Source of the DNA: Tritrichomonas foetus
Lineage: Eukaryota; Parabasalia; Tritrichomonadida; Tritrichomonadidae
Assembly: GCA_001839685.1 (NCBI GenBank)
Contig: MLAK01000004.1
Coordinates: forward strand, 1 to 12,746
Length of the DNA: 12,746 bases
Direction of reading: 5' to 3'
The notes below the pieces were generated by a model. That model ran no database searches. It saw only the letters and a program-made list of their open reading frames with translations, and was not told the origin of the DNA. Shown in pieces: positions 9,336 through 12,746 of the stretch. Both the position numbers and the translations under genes were made by a program. Positions within the stretch are counted from its first letter, which is position 1. Each line of letters opens with the position of its first letter.

Positions 9336-9459
9336 AATGAATTGAGTATTTTTGAATATTCATTTCAACTAATTGTAATAAACAGATTTTCAATTCCATA
9401 TCCTTTGAATTATTTGAATTAAATGTTAATGTGATTCATTAGAATATACTCAATTCATT
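9336..9459. repeat. 14-bp perfect inverted repeat enclosing 96 bp
   Basis: Positions 9336-9349 (AATGAATTGAGTAT) are the exact reverse complement of 9446-9459. The block lies just upstream of the Kelch gene on its promoter side. It could be a small MITE, a paired regulatory site or chance in AT-rich DNA. No convincing target-site duplication was identified. Confidence 0.45.
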
Positions 9460-9485
9460 TATCAGAAAAATACGAAAACAAAAAT

Positions 9486-9611
9486 ATGATTTCTGTAGAA
9501 ATTCAATGTGACTTTTTTGATGATCAAAAATCACTCCAATGTGAGATCAAAATTGTTAAGGGTCAAGTTGGGAGCATTCAATTTATATTCAATTTATTCG
9601 TGTTACTGTAG
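9486..9611 (+). pseudogene. Small ORF (41 codons), possible truncated gene, unknown function
   Basis: An ATG frame begins MISVEIQCDFFDDQKS and ends at TAG 9609-9611. A TCATT initiator-like word at 9455-9459 lies 29 bases before the ATG (measured from the A at 9457), on the opposite strand from the Kelch gene and divergent to it. The composition of the first 29 residues looks protein-like, with charged residues and two cysteines, C8 and C19. From 9576 an 11-bp unit (ATTCAATTTAT) is duplicated in tandem to 9597, which shifts the frame and brings an early stop. With one unit the frame would run to 63 codons. No family is recognised. Frames this short arise by chance, so this is a weak call. Confidence 0.2.
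9576..9597. repeat. 11-bp perfect tandem duplication
   Basis: ATTCAATTTAT occurs at 9576-9586 and again at 9587-9597 with no spacer. Eleven is not a multiple of three, so the duplication shifts the small reading frame it sits in. Confidence 0.9.
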
Positions 9612-10126
9612 AAAAAATAGTCGAATTCTACTTTTTGGTACAGAGTAATATGTGTTGTCTTTGGGTGTTTTTAATTATAAATTATTAACTTTTTTTTAGA
9701 AAGAAGGAAATGAATTCTATCATTTTTGACAAGAACGATTACTTTAAAATCGCTTCATTTGTTTTTTACAAAAGGTCTTTAGATTTGATAACAGCACGCA
9801 GATATATTTTGATCAGTTCGCATAATGAGTTTTTATTTTGTTAAGTTTGCTTCTATCAAAATTGAGAAGAGAATGTAAATCTAAGAAATTCTCAGAATTC
9901 TATAAGAGCATAAACATCTCAATTTATTTTATAAAAGATTTTTTCTTGAAACAATAGCGAATTTTCAATACTACAGAAAAGTAACTTTTTGAGTATAATT
10001 CAATTTCTTCAGAAGTGATCCATTACGAAGATTTTTTAAAAACAATTGATATAAAAAAGAAATACTGTCTCGTTTTATTTATGTTTTTCTATCAGCGAAA
10101 TAATGCAACACTAACCATCTATTTCC
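9612..10126. other. Non-coding stretch; nothing recognised
   Basis: AT-rich DNA without a usable reading frame, RNA gene or notable repeat. It separates the small ORF from the left end of the inverted-repeat element. Confidence 0.6.
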
Positions 10127-10154
10127 TTTAAGGATAAACTCCGGTGAAGTGATG
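10127..10154 (+). repeat. Left 28-bp terminal inverted repeat
   Basis: It begins TTTAAGGATAAACTCCGG and is an exact reverse complement of 11220-11247 over 28 bases. The match ends on both sides: 10126 and 11248 do not pair, nor do 10155 and 11219. The arm is 39% GC, richer than the flanking DNA. Confidence 0.92.
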
Positions 10155-11107
10155 ACAAATCGACGATAAGAAACTTTTTGATGAAAAAAGTCCTTTTTAT
10201 AAACGTGCTTTTTTTATCAATTTTGAATCCATGATCTATCTATCCACTCAGTATTCGGAAATTCGGTTTATCTCATTTAATCAAAACAATAATCATCCAC
10301 AAAACAGCTATAAAGCCGTCCTCTAACAAGGGAGTTCAAATTAAAGATCCTAGAATGCAAAAAGTTATCAAAAATTAATATTTTCTCCTTCGCCAGGATC
10401 TCTTCCCAAAGTTATGAGCAAAATATATATCTTCAAAATTTTTTTATAGATTTTCATAGCAATACACTAATCATCTTTTTTGTCAAATATAAAAATAATT
10501 CATTTTTTAATTAATATTCATTTCATCAATGAAGATGAATCTAATGCATTTCTGGAGACAGATTCTTACTACCAGAGATAAGTTACAAAAGAAGTTCGGA
10601 ATGTTAACAATATATTTTTCCTTAATATTTTCATCACAGTGATTCTGGAAAGTAACTGGTTATAATTTATAAATTCTTTATTGAATGCTACTATACATAT
10701 TATTGTACACATCTATAAAATATGATAATTAAATATCATTTAATTTCAATACTTTGACCTAATCTCTAGAATTCAAACTCATGTAACAAAACATAATATA
10801 ACATCTAAATAGGTAATTTAAGAAAGCAATAATAATCATTTGAAATAGCTTTGGGGAGAAAAAAAAAAGGGCGATACTCCGAATTCAAAGGAATAGCAAA
10901 AGCACATCAGCACATTGAAACATAGTGATGNCTATGGAAAATTACTGAAAGATAAAAAACATTTGAATCAATCTGAAATCAGAAATTAGATAAGAGAAAA
11001 TGAGATGAGTTGCGTCAAGCTTTATGTTTGCTTCAAAAGATTTTATTAGATTGTTTGTTTAATTGCTTTGCAATACTTTTGTTTTCGATATTTGTATCTT
11101 ATTCATT

Positions 11108-11123
11108 TTGACCTTTAGGTCAA
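11108..11123. repeat. TTGACCT-tt-AGGTCAA palindrome
   Basis: Seven-base arms with a two-base spacer, within the inverted-repeat element about 100 bp from its right arm. It resembles a dimeric protein-binding site but could be chance. Confidence 0.5.
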
Positions 11124-11219
11124 TCTGAAAAGGGACCCTAATATTTTACATCATTCAAATGCTCAGAATATGAACAAACTTTTTGATCCCGAGGTCATCC
11201 ATTGAAGAATGATTCTTCA

Positions 11220-11247
11220 CATCACTTCACCGGAGTTTATCCTTAAA
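11220..11247 (-). repeat. Right 28-bp terminal inverted repeat
   Basis: It ends in CCGGAGTTTATCCTTAAA and is the exact partner of the left arm at 10127-10154. Immediately outside is CCGTTAATTTG, which has no obvious longer duplication of the left flank CTATTTCC. Confidence 0.92.
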
Positions 11248-12499
11248 CCGTTAATTTGATGTGACAATGAAAATTATTTTTCATTCTTTTGGAGTTTTCT
11301 TGGAGAAAAATAGGAAGAATGAAAATGCGTAAGAGATGTGATTACAGTCTCAATAAAATTCCAGGTATTAAGTTTTCGGTCTTATCTAGACACACAATTC
11401 TTTGCTTTCTATTGTACATCTGCTATTTGAAAAATGGGCAATTCCCATTAGAAGTCTTATTAGAATTGATTCATTGACTTTCATTGAAAAAATGAATTAT
11501 AATTATTGTCACAGTTGTTCAATTTTCGAGTATCAGTGCACTATGATTCATTTTAGATCACATACAGCATATATAAAGTGAAATTTCATATCATTTTATT
11601 GTTCACTCAAGACATAGATTGAATAGTTTACATCATATTTCATCGAGCATTTCGCCACAAATGGAATTCTGTAATATGACCTTACCTAATTGGAAATAAT
11701 ACAACTTTTATTCTGATTAATGTCATTATACCAAAAAGACGTCATTTAGAATTCATTTAAAATTTACTGACGGGAAAATTCTACCAATATTTTGATTATT
11801 CGATAATTTTCTCGCCCATTAGATATTTTTCTGATTGGTTCAGAATTGACAAGATGAATTACACAGAACTTTCTTTAAACTTAAAATTTTTCATTCTATT
11901 TCTTTCCCTCTTATTGTTTTCGGCTTTTTGAATGGAAAAACTGTCATTTTTTTCTTCATTTCACTATTTCTATTGCGAAAAAAAGTTGTCAATAATTCAA
12001 ATTTAAATAGGGAAACTCATGATAAATGTTTTCAATCACTCATAGAGATGAAAAATCTCTCCGGAAATAATTTTTATAGATATCTAGGAATGTTAATGAT
12101 ACACCTGATGCCACATCAAAATCACCACAGTTCGATGTCATTATGAATACTGATGAATAGGCAATTTTCAAAACTTATTGGAGGACATTTTTCATCTCGA
12201 ATAGAACGGAAAGCATAAATATGGTACTGATTGATGTCATAGTTAGTGACAAGTCATAACATGACATTCTCTCAGAGTATCGATAGTTATTGATACAAGT
12301 TTAAAATGGATTTGAAAGTTAAATTTTAATAACTACACTAAACAATGAATCATGCAGTTTGATGTAAAATAGATTTCATAAATTCACAATCAATTGAGGG
12401 TATAATATGTTCACGCTCATCAAAATGAACCAAAGTATAAAGATTCTTTTTCTTTGAATGTGAAATTCTATTCCACTAATAATGCATCATCTCGATTCC
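11248..12499. other. Non-coding stretch; nothing convincing
   Basis: The reading frames here of about 60-70 codons (around 11289-11477 and 11928-12146, plus strand) start with TTG, have no initiator motif and show no protein-like pattern. An imperfect inverted repeat (11769-11780 with 11805-11816) and a 9-bp near-palindrome around 12278-12297 are the only structures noticed. No RNA gene was recognised. Confidence 0.6.
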
Positions 12500-12535
12500 A
12501 GTGATAATATCTAACCAACAGTTGATATCATCACT
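12500..12535. repeat. 12-bp stem-loop
   Basis: 12500-12511 (AGTGATAATATC) pairs with 12524-12535 (GATATCATCACT) with one mismatch, around a 12-base loop that has a further AAC/GTT pairing. It could be a hairpin in a transcript or an element end; its function is unknown. Confidence 0.5.
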
Positions 12536-12681
12536 TTTCTGACTCTTGTAAAAAAAGAATGATGAAACAACCAACTGGCCAAATTAACAGATCCATGATT
12601 AATCATAAATTTCATTTTATTCCTAATGATATTCATTATTTCCTTCATGAAATGCAAATTCAGATATATTCCTCCTATATG

Positions 12682-12736
12682 AAAGGTTTACAAAGTGGTC
12701 CCCCAAAGAATTTGTGGGACCACCCCATAAACCTTT
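12682..12736. repeat. Strong interrupted hairpin at right edge
   Basis: Three nested stems share one axis: AAAGGTTTA (12682-12690) with 12728-12736, GTGGTCCC (12695-12702) with 12716-12723, and CAAA (12704-12707) with TTTG at 12711-12714. They close on a GAA loop (12708-12710), for 21 pairs in 55 bases. The middle stem is GC-rich compared with all DNA around it. The window ends 10 bases later with another related word (GTCCTACCAC). This is probably part of a dispersed repeat or transposon end at which the assembly broke. Confidence 0.75.
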
Positions 12737-12746
12737 GTCCTACCAC

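Larger units (their letters stand above)
10127..11247. mobile_element. Probable non-autonomous DNA transposon with 28-bp terminal inverted repeats (1.12 kb)
   Basis: Perfect 28-bp inverted repeats bound 1065 bp of internal DNA. Each arm contains TTAA near its outer end (10128-10131 and 11243-11246). The ends therefore fit an element between duplicated TTAA sites, as in piggyBac, or between TA sites, as in Tc1/mariner. The sequence cannot decide, and the GGATAA terminus is not typical of piggyBac. No transposase frame is present. The longest ATG frame I noticed inside, 10529-10642 (37 codons), has a TCATT initiator-like word 9 bases before it but no recognisable product. The interior holds a GACCT/AGGTC palindrome and a direct 12-bp repeat (AAACTTTTTGAT at 10171 and 11176). 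An N lies at 10931. Chance is not a reasonable explanation of the arms; the transposon reading is inference. Confidence 0.65.

Noticed and set aside
10921..10936. CATAG/CTATG hairpin around the N at 10931
   Set aside because: Five-base arms are expected by chance, and the N more likely marks an unresolved base than a structure.
11289..11477. 62-codon plus-strand frame
   Set aside because: It starts at TTG, has no initiator motif, and its composition looks like translated AT-rich non-coding DNA.
11769..11816. ACGGGAAAAT and TTTTCTCGCC, resembling an E2F-type site pair
   Set aside because: The matches are imperfect, there is no gene next to them, and such a site is not established in these organisms.
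11928..12146. 72-codon plus-strand frame
   Set aside because: TTG start, no in-frame ATG near the beginning, no recognisable domain and no promoter-like word.
12505..12521. TCTAACCAACAG resembling a trichomonad intron branch point plus 3' splice site (ACTAACACACAG)
   Set aside because: Only 9 of 12 bases match, no GTATGT-type 5' site was found nearby, and there are no exons to join.
12513..12649. 45-codon minus-strand ATG frame
   Set aside because: It crosses a stem-loop, has no recognisable pattern, and its only initiator-like word lies in the edge hairpin.

Overview
The window looks like nuclear DNA of a parabasalid protist, most likely a trichomonad such as Tritrichomonas. This is an inference from four things: strongly AT-rich DNA; two long genes without introns in the standard genetic code; trichomonad-type core promoter motifs directly upstream of the start codons (an M3/Myb-like motif before the first gene, a TCA-Y-W initiator before the second); and the two protein types, a giant single-pass surface protein and a Kelch-repeat protein. 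No base-level comparison could be run, so the species is not established.

Layout: 1-1313 is non-coding, with an imperfect palindrome around a GCGAAGC mini-hairpin at its left edge and a degenerate open stretch carrying an in-frame repeat. 1314-6941 (+) encodes an 1875-residue predicted type I membrane protein with a signal peptide, degenerate modules marked by Cys pairs, an all-Val/Ile/Ala-type membrane helix and a short basic, Ser-rich tail. 6942-8054 lies between two convergent genes and holds an AT microsatellite and a 19-bp tandem repeat. 8055-9272 (-) encodes a 405-residue Kelch beta-propeller protein with a possible N-myristoylation signal. 9273-12746 has no convincing gene. It holds a 124-bp inverted-repeat block, a small ORF with an 11-bp tandem duplication, a 1.12-kb element bounded by perfect 28-bp inverted repeats (a probable non-autonomous DNA transposon), and a strong hairpin at the extreme right edge.

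The two main genes are convergent, each with its own promoter-like motif, and nothing in the sequence ties them into one pathway. The large protein probably acts at the cell surface or in endomembranes. The Kelch protein is probably a cytoplasmic or membrane-tethered interaction scaffold. The best candidates for something undescribed are the modular repeat family in the large protein and the 28-bp-TIR element. The single N at 10931 and the palindromes at both edges suggest a draft contig bounded by repeats.
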